NCBI GenBank assembly: GCA_963712765.1 | Contig: CAVQIX010000004.1 | Coordinates: 372,001-436,000 of the forward strand | DNA from: CAXMST01 sp963712765 | GTDB taxonomy: Bacteria > Actinomycetota > Thermoleophilia > Solirubrobacterales > 70-9 | Direction: 5' to 3' | DNA: 64,000 bases | In this document: one piece after another, positions 41,543 through 50,583 of the stretch | Position numbering within the stretch: the first letter of the stretch is position 1 | Layout of the letters: each line of letters begins with the position of its first letter | Notes under the pieces: model-generated | Databases searched by the model: none | Told to the model about the DNA's origin: nothing | The model's input: the letters and a program-made list of their open reading frames with translations, nothing else | Position numbers and translations under genes: made by a program

Positions 41543-42733
41543 ATGGATCTCCCGAGCAGCCCCGTCGGTGCCCGCAAGCGCGGACCCCCGCTAGCAGCGC
41601 TTCTCCTCACCGCAGCCCTCGTCCTGGCTGCGTGCGGCGGCGGCGGGGAGGGCCCCAACGAGGGCTCCACGGCGAGCGAAGACCTCAACGTCTCCACCGA
41701 CGGGTGGGAGACGGACTTCAGCAAGAGCAGCGTCCCGCTCGGCGAGTTCCGCGGCGGCGGACCGCCCAAGGACGGGATCCCCTCGATCGACGACCCCAAG
41801 TTCGTCTCGGTTCGGGAGGCGGACGACTTCCTCAGGGGAAACGAGCCGATCGCCGTCCTCGAGGTCGGGGGTGATGTGCGTGGCTACCCGATCCAGATCC
41901 TCACCTGGCACGAGATCGTCAACGATGAGATCGCTGGTCAGCCGGTGGCGGTGACCTTCTGCCCGCTCTGCAACTCGACGGTGGCCTTCAGCCGCGAGGT
42001 GGGAGGGAAGACGCTCGAGTTCGGCACCACCGGCAACCTGCGCCGCTCCGACCTGGTGATGTACGACCGTGCGACCGAGTCGTGGTGGCAGCAGCTGACG
42101 GCGGAGGCCGTGGTCGGCGAGCTGACCGGCGAGTCGCTGGACGTCATCCCGAGCCAGGTTCTCTCCTGGTCCGACTTCAGGCAGGTCCATCCGGACGCGG
42201 AGGTCCTCTCCCGGGATACCGGGTTCAGCCGCTCCTACGGTCAGAACCCCTACGCCGGCTACGACGCAGACCCCGACAGCCAGCCGTTCCTGCTCGATCA
42301 GGAGGTGAGCAAGGCCCTGCCGCCGAAGGAGCGGGTGACCGCGGTGCGGGTGCAGGGAGCGGCCCCGGTCGTCTATCCGTTCCCGCGACTGGCCGACGAT
42401 GCCCCGATCAACGACGAGATCGGCGGTCAGCAGGTGGTGGTCTTCTACGATCCCGAGGTGAGCTCCGCGCTCGATCAGACCACGATCGCCGACGGGCGAG
42501 ATGTCGGGTCGGCCGCGGTCTTCGAACGGGCGCTGGGCGGGCGCAAGCTGACCTTCGAGGCCGGACCGGAGGCCGGGACGTTCGTGGACGCGGAGACCGG
42601 CTCGATCTGGAACTTCTCCGGCGAGGCGATCTCCGGCGACCTCGCGGGCGAGGAGCTCGTCGCGATCCCCTCCGATGACCAGTTCTGGTTCGCGCTGGCC
42701 GCCTTCTTCGAGGACCCCGACATCCGAAACTGA
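41543..42733 (+). CDS. DUF3179 domain lipoprotein
   Basis: A 396-residue secreted lipoprotein. A short basic N-terminus (ARKRG) precedes a hydrophobic stretch ending in the lipobox LAAC with lipidated Cys31, then a Gly/Ser/Glu linker. The DUF3179 domain follows: VTFCPLCNSTVAFSRE, LEFGTTGNLRRSDLVMYDR, SWWQQLTAEAVVGELTG, and YAGYDADPDSQPF. The paired cysteines in CPLC are typical of the family, whose function is unknown. ATG 41543 is preferred as it gives a normal signal sequence. Divergent from the flavoprotein gene. Confidence 0.88.
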   Translation: MDLPSSPVGARKRGPPLAALLLTAALVLAACGGGGEGPNEGSTASEDLNVSTDGWETDFSKSSVPLGEFRGGGPPKDGIPSIDDPKFVSVREADDFLRGNEPIAVLEVGGDVRGYPIQILTWHEIVNDEIAGQPVAVTFCPLCNSTVAFSREVGGKTLEFGTTGNLRRSDLVMYDRATESWWQQLTAEAVVGELTGESLDVIPSQVLSWSDFRQVHPDAEVLSRDTGFSRSYGQNPYAGYDADPDSQPFLLDQEVSKALPPKERVTAVRVQGAAPVVYPFPRLADDAPINDEIGGQQVVVFYDPEVSSALDQTTIADGRDVGSAAVFERALGGRKLTFEAGPEAGTFVDAETGSIWNFSGEAISGDLAGEELVAIPSDDQFWFALAAFFEDPDIRN

Positions 42734-42791
42734 GCGGCTGCCGTGGTGGCCGACCGGTAGGAGTAGGACCGCATGCGCGATCATCCCCGAC

Positions 42792-42866
42792 GCCCCCGTG
42801 GCGTAACTGGTTAACGCGCACGCCTTTTAAGCGTTGAGACTGTGGGTTCGAGTCCCACCGGGGGCA
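42792..42866 (+). tRNA. tRNA-Lys (anticodon TTT)
   Basis: A full cloverleaf: acceptor GCCCCCG pairs with CGGGGGC, D-arm GCGT/ACGC, anticodon loop CTTTTAA giving TTT, and T-arm GTGGG-TTCGAGT-CCCAC. The anticodon stem has one outer C-T mismatch. The discriminator is A42866 and CCA is not encoded. The 3' end lies four bases from the phzF-like stop on the opposite strand. Confidence 0.95.
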
Positions 42867-42869
42867 CTC

Positions 42870-43526
42870 TCAGTCCACGACCACCGTGCCGCCGATCTCG
42901 ATCAGGTCGCCGTCTTCCTCGAGCGGCCGGGCGCGGATCACCGAGGCCTCGCCCTGGTGGATCTCGATCGGCCGGCGGAGGCGGTCGCAGAGCCGGATCG
43001 CGGCGGATCCGGTCGCCTCGTCCTCGGGGACTCCGGCCTCGGGGACGAAGGCGCGGGCCCGGATCGAGCCAGCTGCCTCGTCGTCCCAGGCCCACTCGTA
43101 GCGCCAGCCCCGACTCGGAGTCTGGAGGGCGTCCACCGCGCTCGGGGAGTCGTGCTCGATCAGCTCGAAGGGCGGGCACCACTCCGCCCGGGCCGTGGCC
43201 CAGGTGCCGTCGTCGCGGTGGCTCAGGCGGACGGTGCCGGCGTTGGTCTCGAGCTTGTCCGCCCGGTACCCCTCCTGACCCAGGAGCCATCCGGTCCCGA
43301 CCAGCGGATGTCCGGCCAGCGGCAGCTCGAGCTCGGGGGTGAAGATCCGCACCCGGCCCTCCTCGGCGTCGTCGACGAAGACCGTCTCCGCGTAGCCGAG
43401 GAAGGCGGCCAGGCCCTGTCGATCGTCCTCGCCGACGGCGCTGCCGTCGAGCACGACGCCGAGCCTGTTCCCGCCCCTACCGCCGGCGCCGCAGAAGACC
43501 CGGACGACGGTGACGTGGACCTCCAC
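42870..43526 (-). CDS. PhzF-family isomerase/epimerase-like protein
   Basis: A 218-residue protein of the diaminopimelate-epimerase/PhzF fold. The N-terminal half has VVRVFCGAGGRGGNRLGVVL and the catalytic glutamate in GYAETVFVDD; RIFTPELELPLAGHPLVGTGWLL is the classic PhzF block. The C-terminal half has EDEATGSAAIRLCDRL. It is shorter than typical PhzF (~260-300), mainly in the C-terminal half. Function beyond 'isomerase-like' is unknown. It lies 16 bases downstream of purH in the same direction. Confidence 0.87.
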   Translation of the reverse strand: MEVHVTVVRVFCGAGGRGGNRLGVVLDGSAVGEDDRQGLAAFLGYAETVFVDDAEEGRVRIFTPELELPLAGHPLVGTGWLLGQEGYRADKLETNAGTVRLSHRDDGTWATARAEWCPPFELIEHDSPSAVDALQTPSRGWRYEWAWDDEAAGSIRARAFVPEAGVPEDEATGSAAIRLCDRLRRPIEIHQGEASVIRARPLEEDGDLIEIGGTVVVD

Positions 43527-43542
43527 CGGGCCGGTCCTCTCC

Positions 43543-45162
43543 TCAGTGCCGGAAGTGACGCCGGCCGGTGAAGGCCATGGCCACCCCGGCCGCGTCGCAG
43601 GCCTCGATCACCTCGGCATCGCGTTTGGAGCCCCCCGGCTGCACGATCGCCCGGGCGCCTGCGTCGATCAGCTTCTGGGGACCGTCGGGGAAGGGGAAGA
43701 ACGCGTCGGAGGCGACCACGCACCCTTCAAGCATCTCCCCGGCCCGCTCGCCGAAGGCATCGTGGGCCTTGTCGATGGCGATCCGGCTCGAATCGACCCT
43801 GCTCATCTGACCGGCGCCGATCCCAACCGTCGCCCCGTTCTTCGCGAGCACGATCGCATTCGAGCGAACGTGCCTGCAGGCCTTCCAGGCGAAGGTCAGA
43901 TCGTCCCATTGCTGCTCAGTCGGCTCGGTCCGGGTCACGACCTCCATCGACTCCCTCCCGTCACGCCCGCCGCGGTCGGCCTGCTGGACGAGGGCGCCGC
44001 CCCGGACCCGCTTCACGTCCAGGCCTGGGACGTGGGTGCGCTTCTCGGTGTCCTCGAGGATCCGGATCGCCTCCTTCTGGGTGAGGATCTCCATCGCGCC
44101 CTCCAGGTAGCCGGGTGCGATCAGTACCTCGATGAAGTTCTGCGAGAGCCGCTCCGCCAGATCGCGCTCGATCGGATCATTGAAGGCGATCACGCCGCCG
44201 AAGGCGCTGACCGGGTCGCATGCGAGCGCTCTCTCATAGGCCTCCAGGACGGTCGAGCCCTGGGCGATCCCGCACGGGTTGTTGTGCTTGACGATCACGC
44301 AACCCGGCCCGTCGAGCTCGCTCAACGCCTTGCGGGCTGAGTCGAGGTCGAGCACGTTGTTGAACGAGAGCGCCCGGCCGTGCTGCTTGGCGACCCTGCT
44401 GAGCACGTGGGAGCGGGCGCCGACCTCCGTGTACAAGGCAGCGCGCTGGTGCGGGTTCTCCCCATAGGAGAGGTCGAGGAACTTCTCCATCGAGACGGTC
44501 AGGTGTCCCGGGAAGGCCTCATACCGAGAGGCAAACCAGCGGCTGATCGCGCCGTCGTAGCGCGCCGTGTAAGCGAACGCCTCGTTGGCCAGCCAGTGTC
44601 GGGTGTCGGCGCTGATCTCCCCGCCGGAGTCCTCGAGCTCGGCGATCACGGCGTCATAGCTCTCCGGCTTGACCACCACCGCAACGTCGCGGTGGTTCTT
44701 GGCGGCGGCCCGGATCATCGTCGGACCGCCGATGTCGATGTTCTCGAGCGCCTCATCCTCGGTCACGTCCCGCTTCGCGACGGCCCGCTCGAACGGGTAG
44801 AGGTTGGTGCAGACGAGATCGATCGGCTCGATTCCCTCGTTCTCGAGCGTCCGCATGTGCTCGGGGTTCCCCCGTCTCGCGAGCAGCGCCGCGTGCAGCC
44901 TGGGATGGAGGGTCTTGACGCGGCCGTCGAGGATCTCCGGCTGGCCGGTCAGGTCCTCGACCGAGGTCACGTCGATCCCGGCCGCGCCGAGCTCGCGGGC
45001 GGTGCCGCCGGTCGAGATCAGCTCGACCCCGAGCCGCTCGAGGCCGCGGGCGAACTCGACAACCTCCGTCTTGTCCGAGACCGAGATCAGGGCGCGCCGG
45101 ACATTCAGCTGTGCCGGCTCTGAGGTCGGTTCCATCGGAGCTCCTACGGTCTCACTGCTCAT
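43543..45162 (-). CDS. purH: Bifunctional AICAR transformylase / IMP cyclohydrolase
   Basis: A 539-residue enzyme for the last two steps of IMP synthesis. The N-terminal MGS-like cyclohydrolase domain has ALISVSDKTEVVEFARGL and ELISTGGTARELG; VKTLHPRLHAALLARRGNPE follows. The C-terminal transformylase has YGENPHQRAALY, CVIVKHNNPCGIA and the terminal MAFTGRRHFRH. A GAGGATCA ribosome-binding site lies inside the purN 3' end, which overlaps purH by 11 bases, so the genes are translationally linked. The ATG is at 45160-45162. Confidence 0.97.
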   Translation of the reverse strand: MSSETVGAPMEPTSEPAQLNVRRALISVSDKTEVVEFARGLERLGVELISTGGTARELGAAGIDVTSVEDLTGQPEILDGRVKTLHPRLHAALLARRGNPEHMRTLENEGIEPIDLVCTNLYPFERAVAKRDVTEDEALENIDIGGPTMIRAAAKNHRDVAVVVKPESYDAVIAELEDSGGEISADTRHWLANEAFAYTARYDGAISRWFASRYEAFPGHLTVSMEKFLDLSYGENPHQRAALYTEVGARSHVLSRVAKQHGRALSFNNVLDLDSARKALSELDGPGCVIVKHNNPCGIAQGSTVLEAYERALACDPVSAFGGVIAFNDPIERDLAERLSQNFIEVLIAPGYLEGAMEILTQKEAIRILEDTEKRTHVPGLDVKRVRGGALVQQADRGGRDGRESMEVVTRTEPTEQQWDDLTFAWKACRHVRSNAIVLAKNGATVGIGAGQMSRVDSSRIAIDKAHDAFGERAGEMLEGCVVASDAFFPFPDGPQKLIDAGARAIVQPGGSKRDAEVIEACDAAGVAMAFTGRRHFRH

Positions 45163-45778
45163 TGATCCTCACCACGCGTGGGTTGTCGCCGTCAATCCCC
45201 ACCGCTCCCGAGGCAATCAGCTCGATTGCACGAGGGAGAAGCTCATGCTCGACGCGGTGGACCTTCTGCTCGAACTCCTCGATCGCTCGAGTGTATGTCA
45301 GCGGGATCGCCTCCTGCAGGATGATCGGGCCGGTGTCCATCCCGGCGTCGACGAAGTGGATCGTCACCCCGCTCACCCGCACCCCGTGACGGAAGGCCTG
45401 ACCGATCGCGTCGAGGCCGGGAAAGCTCGGCAGCAGCGCCGGATGGACGTTGATCACCCGGCTCGGAAACCGCTCGATGAACTCGGCGCTGAGCAACTGC
45501 ATGTAGCCCGCCAGAACGACGAGCTCGGTGCCCCTCGACTGCAGCCATGCCGCCATCGCGAGATCGCGCTCGCGCCGATCCCCGTAGTCGGAGCGCGGGA
45601 ACCTCTCGGTCTCGATCCCCGCCCGCTCCGCCCGTCGCAGCGCCATCGCCTCGGGGTTGTCGGAGCCGACCGCAACCACCTCGACCAGGTCCCCACCGCC
45701 GAAGCGGTCGATGATCGCCTGGAGATTGGTGCCGGACCCGGAGGCGAGCACGGCGATCGGTAGGGGCCCCTGACTCAT
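45152..45778 (-). CDS. purN: Phosphoribosylglycinamide formyltransferase
   Basis: A 208-residue GART that transfers the formyl group of 10-formyl-THF to GAR. PIAVLASGSGTNLQAIIDR binds the phosphate. The catalytic Asn-His pair is in INVHPALLPSFPG and the Asp in IHFVDAGMDTGPII. The ATG at 45776-45778 begins MSQGPLPIAVLASG. It overlaps purH by 11 bases and follows purF by 46 bases. Confidence 0.96.
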   Translation of the reverse strand: MSQGPLPIAVLASGSGTNLQAIIDRFGGGDLVEVVAVGSDNPEAMALRRAERAGIETERFPRSDYGDRRERDLAMAAWLQSRGTELVVLAGYMQLLSAEFIERFPSRVINVHPALLPSFPGLDAIGQAFRHGVRVSGVTIHFVDAGMDTGPIILQEAIPLTYTRAIEEFEQKVHRVEHELLPRAIELIASGAVGIDGDNPRVVRINEQ

Positions 45779-45824
45779 GGGAGCGATGCTAGTGCGGTCG
45801 TCGGGGAGGGGGTCGCCGGGCCCG

Positions 45825-47288
45825 CTACCGCGCCGCGGGTACCGTCGGCAGCTCCTCGAGGGCGAACTTGCCGTCACCCTCGCCGTTGCCGCCAAGCGGA
45901 TAGCGCCCGGTAAAGCAGGCGTCGCAGTGGTCCTCAGCCGGGGTCCCGACCGCCTCGTAGACCCCCTCCAGCGATAGGTAGGCCAGCGAGTCGGCGCCGA
46001 CGTGCTCGGCGACCTCGTCGATCGTGCGCTCGTGCGCGACCATCTCCTCACGGGTGGACATGTCGACCCCGTAGTGACAGGGGTTGCGGATCGGAGGCGC
46101 CGAGATCCGCAGGTGGACCTCCTCGGCGCCGGCGTCGCGGAGCATGCCGACGATCTGACGCGTCGTGTTACCGCGGACGATCGAGTCGTCGACCACGACC
46201 ACGCGCTTGCCCTCGATGATCTCCGGGAGCGGATTGAACTTGAGCCGGAGCCCGTGCTTGCGCAGCTCCTGCCCGGGCTGGATGAAGGTCCGAGCGACGT
46301 AGCGGTTCTTGATCAGGCCGTCGTCCTTGGGGATTCCCGAGGCGGTCGAGAAGCCGGCGGCGGCCGGGTTACCGGAGTCGGGGATCGAGATCACGAGGTC
46401 GGCGTCGACCGGTGCCTCGCGCCAGAGAATCTCTCCCATCCGCCCGCGCACCTGCTGGACGACCCGGCCCTCGAGACGGGTGTCGGGGCGCGAGAAATAG
46501 ATGTGCTCGAAGACGCAGAACGACTTGCCCATCGAGCGCACGGCTTGGCGCACCTCGAGGCCGTCGGCGCTGAGCGAGACCATCTCGCCGGGCGCGACCT
46601 CGCGCAACAGCTTCGCTCCGATGATGTCGAAGGCGCAGCTCTCGGAGGCGACGACGAAGCGGTTGTCGCCGAGCCGGCCGAGCGCCAGTGGTCGCACCCC
46701 GTGCGGGTCGCGGAAGGCGACCACCGCATGCTTGGTCATCACCACGGTCGAGTAGGCGCCCTCGAGCCGCTGCATGGCGGCGACGACCGCGTCCTCGATC
46801 CTCTCTTCGGAGGAGGATGAGAGGAGGGCGGCGATGATCTCGGAGTCGGAGGTGCCGCGGAAGCCGAGCCCGGCCTCCTTCAGCTCCGCGTAGAGGTCGA
46901 CGGCGTTGGTCAGGTTGCCATTGTGGGCGAGCGCGACCTCGCGGCCGTCGTCGCGCCAGACGGGCTGGGTGTTCTCCCAGCCGGCGCCCCCGGTGGTCGA
47001 GTAGCGGACGTGGCCGATCGCCGACTCGCCATCGAGCGCCTTCAGCTTCTGCTCGTCGAAGACCTGCGAGACGAGGCCGTTGTCGCGCAGGGTGGTGATG
47101 TGACCCCCCTCGCAGGTCGCGATACCGGCCGATTCCTGGCCGCGATGCTGGAGCGCATACAGGCTGAAGTACGCAAGACGGGAGACGTCGTGCCCGGGTG
47201 CGTATACGCCGAAGACACCGCACTCGTCTCGCGGTCCCTCTCGGTCGTCGAGAATGCTCTCGCTCAAAGGAAGGTGGCCTCCGCTCAC
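45825..47288 (-). CDS. purF: Amidophosphoribosyltransferase
   Basis: A 487-residue enzyme for the first step of purine synthesis. The Ntn-type glutaminase domain starts at Cys23 (DECGVFGVYAPG), so 22 residues must be removed as a propeptide. Other blocks are LQHRGQESAGIA, GHVRYSTTGG, the PRPP motif VVVVDDSIVRGNTTRQI, and the cysteines of a likely Fe-S cluster (CVFEH, NPCHYG, HCDACFTG), as in the B. subtilis type. The start is GTG at 47286-47288. Confidence 0.97.
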   Translation of the reverse strand: MSGGHLPLSESILDDREGPRDECGVFGVYAPGHDVSRLAYFSLYALQHRGQESAGIATCEGGHITTLRDNGLVSQVFDEQKLKALDGESAIGHVRYSTTGGAGWENTQPVWRDDGREVALAHNGNLTNAVDLYAELKEAGLGFRGTSDSEIIAALLSSSSEERIEDAVVAAMQRLEGAYSTVVMTKHAVVAFRDPHGVRPLALGRLGDNRFVVASESCAFDIIGAKLLREVAPGEMVSLSADGLEVRQAVRSMGKSFCVFEHIYFSRPDTRLEGRVVQQVRGRMGEILWREAPVDADLVISIPDSGNPAAAGFSTASGIPKDDGLIKNRYVARTFIQPGQELRKHGLRLKFNPLPEIIEGKRVVVVDDSIVRGNTTRQIVGMLRDAGAEEVHLRISAPPIRNPCHYGVDMSTREEMVAHERTIDEVAEHVGADSLAYLSLEGVYEAVGTPAEDHCDACFTGRYPLGGNGEGDGKFALEELPTVPAAR

Positions 47289-47383
47289 CGTCGGCTTGGA
47301 GGAGTGGCACAGGCAACGTGCCTGCAGGGCTCAGGCTAGCAGCGGTCGGGGCCGTCCCCGGGCCAGCGACGAGCGGCCCCCGC

Positions 47384-48181
47384 TCAGCCGAGCTCGGCTA
47401 CGGCCACCCGCACCGTGAACGGGACGCAGTAGAGGACCACCGTGTCGTAGCGGCCCAGGTCGGCGCTCCTGGGGATCTCGTACTGTTGGTCGCCCCGGCT
47501 CCCCTTCAGGCCGCCGAGCTCGACCCGGTCGGATATCTCGCCCGGGCCCGGGGTCAGCCAGACCTCGACCTGAGGGCCAGGATCGACATCGAATTCGGTC
47601 AGCGTCAGCGTCCGCTTCGAGCCGTCCTTGATCACCTCGGCCTTGCCGGTACCGGCGTGCCCATCGACGCCGACCACGGGCCCCTTGACCAGCGAGACCG
47701 GTCCGGAGGGCTTCGGCTTCGGGTCGGGGACGTCGCCGGGCGCGGTCGCGGTCGCGCCGGCGCCCTCAGCCGTCGCGTTCCCGTCGCTCGCGTCATCGGC
47801 AGCGAGGGCGGCGGCCCGCTCGGCGCCCGATGCTGTCTCGGCCGCGACGACGACGTCCTCGTCCACGGTCGTCTCGCGGAATCCGGTCCAGTAGCCCACG
47901 GCGGCGACCCCGATCGCGCATGCCGCGAACGACCCCAGCGCCACCGAGCGGAGATCCGGCCGGCTGCGGATCAAGGCGAGCGTGCCGGCTCCGACCACGG
48001 CAAACCAGATCACGCCGAGGACCACGGAGGCATCGCGGGTCTCGGCGACGAAGCGTGAGAGCACGAGCAATCCGATCCCGAGCAGGAGCCCGATCCCGAG
48101 CAGGACCGCAATCGCCTCGGTGAGGTCGGGGCGCCGCTGTGGGCCCGCGCCGGTGTGGTCAGGGTTCCCCTGTGGTCCCAT
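47384..48181 (-). CDS. Membrane protein with extracytoplasmic DM13-like domain
   Basis: A 265-residue protein. Three hydrophobic segments (about 22-42, 51-70, 77-97) are followed by a low-complexity Ala/Asp/Pro/Lys linker (to ~150). The C-terminal domain (VVGVDGHAGTGKAEVIKDG, LTLTEFDVDPGPQVEVWLTP, YDTVVLYCVPFTVRVAVAEL) matches the DM13 pattern, a small beta domain proposed to act in electron transfer, with its conserved cysteine. The ATG at 48179-48181 has a GAGGAC site upstream. It sits between purL and purF on the same strand, with no obvious functional tie. Confidence 0.75.
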   Translation of the reverse strand: MGPQGNPDHTGAGPQRRPDLTEAIAVLLGIGLLLGIGLLVLSRFVAETRDASVVLGVIWFAVVGAGTLALIRSRPDLRSVALGSFAACAIGVAAVGYWTGFRETTVDEDVVVAAETASGAERAAALAADDASDGNATAEGAGATATAPGDVPDPKPKPSGPVSLVKGPVVGVDGHAGTGKAEVIKDGSKRTLTLTEFDVDPGPQVEVWLTPGPGEISDRVELGGLKGSRGDQQYEIPRSADLGRYDTVVLYCVPFTVRVAVAELG

Positions 48182-48264
48182 CTTGCTGTCCTCGCTTGGG
48201 TCGGTTGCCGTAGCGGGCAACCTAGGAAGCCGGGATGAACGCTCCCTTACGGTGACTCGTGGAG

Positions 48265-50484
48265 CTACTCGTGGGTGGTCTGGACGCTCATCCGGCGGTC
48301 GAGGCTCTGCCACGCATCGCTCAGCTCCTCCAGCGGGAGGGAGATCTCCTCGCCGGCCACATCCATCCGGAGCGCCCCGCCCCCCGCCCGCCCGATCACC
48401 GAGCCGCCACAGCGGGTGACCAGCTCCTCGAGCGCCTCGCTTGGCCCGGAGACGACGAAGGCGCCCGGCCCCTCTCCGAACAACAGCGACTCGATTGCCG
48501 CCCCATCCTCAGCGCCTTCCCCAGGGAGCAGACCGGAGATGTCGGCGCTCAGCCCGACGCCACCCGCGATCGCGACCTCGGCCAGCGCGCAGGCGAGCCC
48601 GCCGTCGCTGACGTCGTGGACCGCGCCGAGACCCCCCTCGCGGACGGCGTCGCGGACGGTCTCGATCGTCCGGATCGCCGTCTGCAGATCGATCCGAGGC
48701 AGGCCGGGGGCGAGTTCGCCCCGCTGCTTGGCGAGCTCCGATCCAGCCGGGGACGGGTCGAAGCTCCCGACGATCGCGATCTCCTCTCCCTCGGCGACGG
48801 CGCCACGGACACCGGCGGTCGGATCGGGGACCTCACCGACCATGCCGACCACCGGGGTCGGGTAGATCGGACCCCTATCCGTCTCGTTGTAGAGGGAGAC
48901 ATTGCCGCCGACGACCGGGACTCCCAGCGCCTCGCAGGCGTCGGCGAGGCCCCTGGTCGAACGATCGAGCTGCCAGGCGACGGTCGGCTTCTCCGGGTTG
49001 CCGAAGTTGAGGCAGTTGGTCAACCCCAGCGGTTCGGCCCCGGCGCAGGCGAGGTTCTGGGCGCACTCGAGGACCGCCTCGATCGTGCCCGTGTATGGGT
49101 CGCAGGCGACACGACGGCCGTTGCCGTCGATCGCTACCGCGATCCCGGTCCCGGTCTCGGCGATCTGTAGCAACGCCGGATCCGCCTGCTCAGGGCGTCG
49201 CACGGTTCGCGACTGCACGATCGAGTCATACTGCTCGAAGGCCCAGCGCTTGGATGCGATCGACGGCGCGCCAAGCAGAGCGAGCAGCGTCTCGGCGGGT
49301 CCCTCGGCCTGCAGCGTGGCCTCGTTGCCGTAGATCCACTCGGCCGGCTCGGCCGGCTCGAGGTCGTAGAGCGGGCAGTCGTCGACCAGCAGGCCGACGG
49401 GGATGTCACCGACCTGCTCGGCGCCGTCGTAGATCCGGATTCGCCCGCTGCCGGTGACCTCCCCGATCACGTTGCCGTTGGTCTCCCAACGGGCACAGAT
49501 CTCGAGTACCTCCTCGACCCTCGCGGGCTCGACGATCGCGAGCATCCGCTCCTGGGACTCCGAGACCATCACCTCGAACGGCTCGAGATCCGGGTTCCGC
49601 TTCGGTACCTCGGCGACGTCGAGATCGAGGCCTACGCCACCGGCCGCCGCCATCTCGGAGGCGGACGAGGTCAGGCCGGCCGCGCCGAGGTCCTGGAGGG
49701 AGACGAGCAGATCGGAGTCGAGCAGCTGCAGGCAGCACTCCATCACCTTCTTCTCCTCGAACGGGTCGCCGATCTGGACCGTGGGGCGCTTCTCGTCGCC
49801 CTCCTCGAGCTCGGCCGAGGCCAGAACCGAGGCGCCGCCGATCCCGTCGCGACCGGTGGTCGCGCCCATCAGGACGACCTTGTTGCCGACCCCGGCCGCC
49901 GCGGCCCGGACCATCGAGTCGGTCTCGGCGAGCCCGACGCACATCGCGTTGACGAGGCAGTTCTGCTCATAGGGAGCCTCGAAGTAGATCTCGCCACCGA
50001 CCGTCGGCACACCGATCGAGTTCCCGTAGTGGCCGATCCCCGCGACCACGTGCTCGAGCAGGTAGCGGGACCGCTCGGAATCAAGCTCGCCGAAGCGGAG
50101 CGAGTCGAGCACCGCGATCGGCCTCGCCCCGAGAGCGAAGACGTCGCGGAGGATCCCGCCTACCCCCGTAGCGGCGCCCTGGAACGGCTCGACTGCCGAG
50201 GGGTGATTGTGCGATTCGACCTTGAAGGCGATCGAGTATCCGGAGCCGATGTCGACGGCGCCCGCGTTCTCGCCCGGGCCCATCACCACCCTCGGGCCCT
50301 CGGTCGGCAGGCGCCGGAGCAGCTTCTTGGAGTGCTTGTAGGCGCAGTGCTCCGACCACAGCAGGCTGAACATGGCCAGCTCCACGTCGTTCGGCGCCCG
50401 TCCCATGCCCTCGCAGATCAGCGAGAACTCGGAGTCGGTCAACCCCAGCTCCCGGTGCTTTGCGGTGTTGGCGGTCGCGCTCAT
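48265..50484 (-). CDS. purL: Phosphoribosylformylglycinamidine synthase subunit PurL
   Basis: A 739-residue small-type PurL, which works with separate PurS and PurQ subunits (neither is in the window). It has SEHCAYKHSKKLLRRLPTEG, VMGPGENAGAVDIG, VESHNHPSAVEPFQGAATGVG, GATTGRDGIGGAS, and the C-terminal VHDVSDGGLACALAE block. The ATG at 50484 (MSATANTAKHRELGL) fits homologues; an ATG at 50496 adds four residues. It lies 88-100 bases downstream of the sulfotransferase cluster, so it may have its own promoter. Confidence 0.96.
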   Translation of the reverse strand: MSATANTAKHRELGLTDSEFSLICEGMGRAPNDVELAMFSLLWSEHCAYKHSKKLLRRLPTEGPRVVMGPGENAGAVDIGSGYSIAFKVESHNHPSAVEPFQGAATGVGGILRDVFALGARPIAVLDSLRFGELDSERSRYLLEHVVAGIGHYGNSIGVPTVGGEIYFEAPYEQNCLVNAMCVGLAETDSMVRAAAAGVGNKVVLMGATTGRDGIGGASVLASAELEEGDEKRPTVQIGDPFEEKKVMECCLQLLDSDLLVSLQDLGAAGLTSSASEMAAAGGVGLDLDVAEVPKRNPDLEPFEVMVSESQERMLAIVEPARVEEVLEICARWETNGNVIGEVTGSGRIRIYDGAEQVGDIPVGLLVDDCPLYDLEPAEPAEWIYGNEATLQAEGPAETLLALLGAPSIASKRWAFEQYDSIVQSRTVRRPEQADPALLQIAETGTGIAVAIDGNGRRVACDPYTGTIEAVLECAQNLACAGAEPLGLTNCLNFGNPEKPTVAWQLDRSTRGLADACEALGVPVVGGNVSLYNETDRGPIYPTPVVGMVGEVPDPTAGVRGAVAEGEEIAIVGSFDPSPAGSELAKQRGELAPGLPRIDLQTAIRTIETVRDAVREGGLGAVHDVSDGGLACALAEVAIAGGVGLSADISGLLPGEGAEDGAAIESLLFGEGPGAFVVSGPSEALEELVTRCGGSVIGRAGGGALRMDVAGEEISLPLEELSDAWQSLDRRMSVQTTHE

Positions 50485-50583
50485 CGCAGCGACCATTCAA
50501 CACTGCCCGAGCGCGGAACGCCGGCCGTGCTCGCGGAGTACCTGCCGCGGCGTTCCGGCCCCCGGAGCGCGGTCCCCGAGCGC

